Assembly (NCBI GenBank): GCA_964636685.1
Contig: CAZWUK010000049.1
Span: forward strand, 1-16,532
Direction: 5' to 3'
Length of the DNA stretch: 16,532 nt
DNA from: CAZWUK01 sp964636685
GTDB lineage: Bacteria; Bacillota; Clostridia; Christensenellales; CAG-138
The notes under the pieces are model-generated. The model was not told where the DNA came from. It ran no database searches and saw only the letters and a list, made by a program, of their open reading frames with translations. Positions 16,207 to 16,532 of the stretch are shown in pieces. Both the position numbers and the translations under genes were made by a program. Every line of letters begins with the position of its first letter. The stretch's first letter is position 1.

Positions 16207-16410
16207 TTATCTCATGCCACCGCTCATATTGTTCTGAGCGAATGCGATCATTCGCTTGACCATTTCACCGCCGATCGATCCCGCTTCACGCGAGGTCAGA
16301 TCGCCGTTATAGCCCTGCTTTAAGTTCACATTAAGCGAATTGGCCGCTTCCGTCTTTAATGAATTCAGCTTCGTTTTGCTTTCAGGAACCAATGCTCCGT
16401 TTCTTGCCAT
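16207..16410 (-). CDS. Alpha/beta-type small acid-soluble spore protein (SASP)
   Basis: Alpha/beta SASPs coat and protect DNA in the dormant spore and are degraded by the GPR protease at germination. The 67-residue product begins MARNGALVPES and carries the family signature SREAGSIGGEMVKRMI (40-55) towards its C-terminus. The GPR cleavage region appears as KTEAANS (19-25), with Ala22 after Glu21 where Ile, Val or Phe is usual. ATG 16410 has a near-perfect AAAGGAGG with 7-nt spacing; a start at 16440 would lie upstream of that site. A second SASP gene ends 35 nt upstream on the same strand, and the interval shows no clear forespore promoter, so the two are probably cotranscribed from outside the window. 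Confidence 0.95.
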   Translation of the reverse strand: MARNGALVPESKTKLNSLKTEAANSLNVNLKQGYNGDLTSREAGSIGGEMVKRMIAFAQNNMSGGMR

Positions 16411-16445
16411 TGTATTGCCTCCTTTCCAATATAATTTCACTCCGG

Positions 16446-16532
16446 TTAGTGCATATTTTTCTCCGCATAGGAGATCATACGTTTGACCATTTCACCGCCG
16501 ATCGATCCGGCATCACGGGAAGTCGGATCGCC
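16446..16532 (-). CDS. Second alpha/beta-type SASP (5' part outside window)
   Basis: Only the last 28 residues are visible, reading GDPTSRDAGSIGGEMVKRMI and then SYAEKNMH before a TAA stop. The SIGGEMVKRMI signature identifies it as an alpha/beta SASP. It shares a 26-bp identical DNA stretch with its neighbour (16256-16281 and 16483-16508), consistent with tandem duplication. It ends two residues after the AEKN helix, so its C-terminus is shorter than that of its neighbour. Confidence 0.92.
   Translation of the reverse strand, partial: GDPTSRDAGSIGGEMVKRMISYAEKNMH

Overview
The window looks like chromosomal DNA from an endospore-forming member of the Firmicutes, probably an uncultivated clostridium. 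Three things point there: two tandem alpha/beta-type small acid-soluble spore protein genes, a LexA gene with a CGAAC-N4-GTTYG type operator, and the order mutS-mutL-miaA-(methionine gamma-lyase-like)-lexA. The run of ten N in mutS suggests a scaffolded draft or metagenome assembly. There is no rRNA, tRNA, CRISPR array or insertion sequence, and no gene-free stretch over about 200 bases.

Layout. 1-6658 (+): mutS (5' end outside the window), mutL, miaA and a PLP-dependent methionine gamma-lyase family gene. These are packed with gaps of 2-4 nt or short overlaps and read as one operon. 6648-7268 (-): lexA, running tail-to-tail into the previous operon with an 11-nt overlap. 7359-7610 (+): an 83-residue protein with eight cysteines, divergent from lexA; a good LexA box lies between the two. 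7607-8665 (-): a complete tyrosine recombinase preceded by a perfect 17-bp inverted repeat that overlaps its likely promoter. 8804-12335 (-): a response regulator / sensor kinase / HtrA-like protease operon with a recognisable promoter. 12422-14767 (-): mutS2. 14841-16019 (-): a class I/II aminotransferase with a strong promoter and a terminator. 16207-16532 (-): one complete and one truncated SASP gene.

How it works together. Much of the window concerns genome maintenance: endonuclease-type MutSL mismatch repair, SOS control by LexA, a Xer-like recombinase, and MutS2 with its Smr domain. The two-component system with HtrA looks like an envelope protein-quality module, by analogy with CssRS/HtrA. 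The most interesting parts are the 38-bp palindrome in front of the recombinase (a dif-like site or an autoregulatory operator) and the cysteine-rich small protein next to a LexA box. The apparent frame break in mutS is best explained as an assembly artefact: the same six bases flank the N run, and merging them restores the frame.
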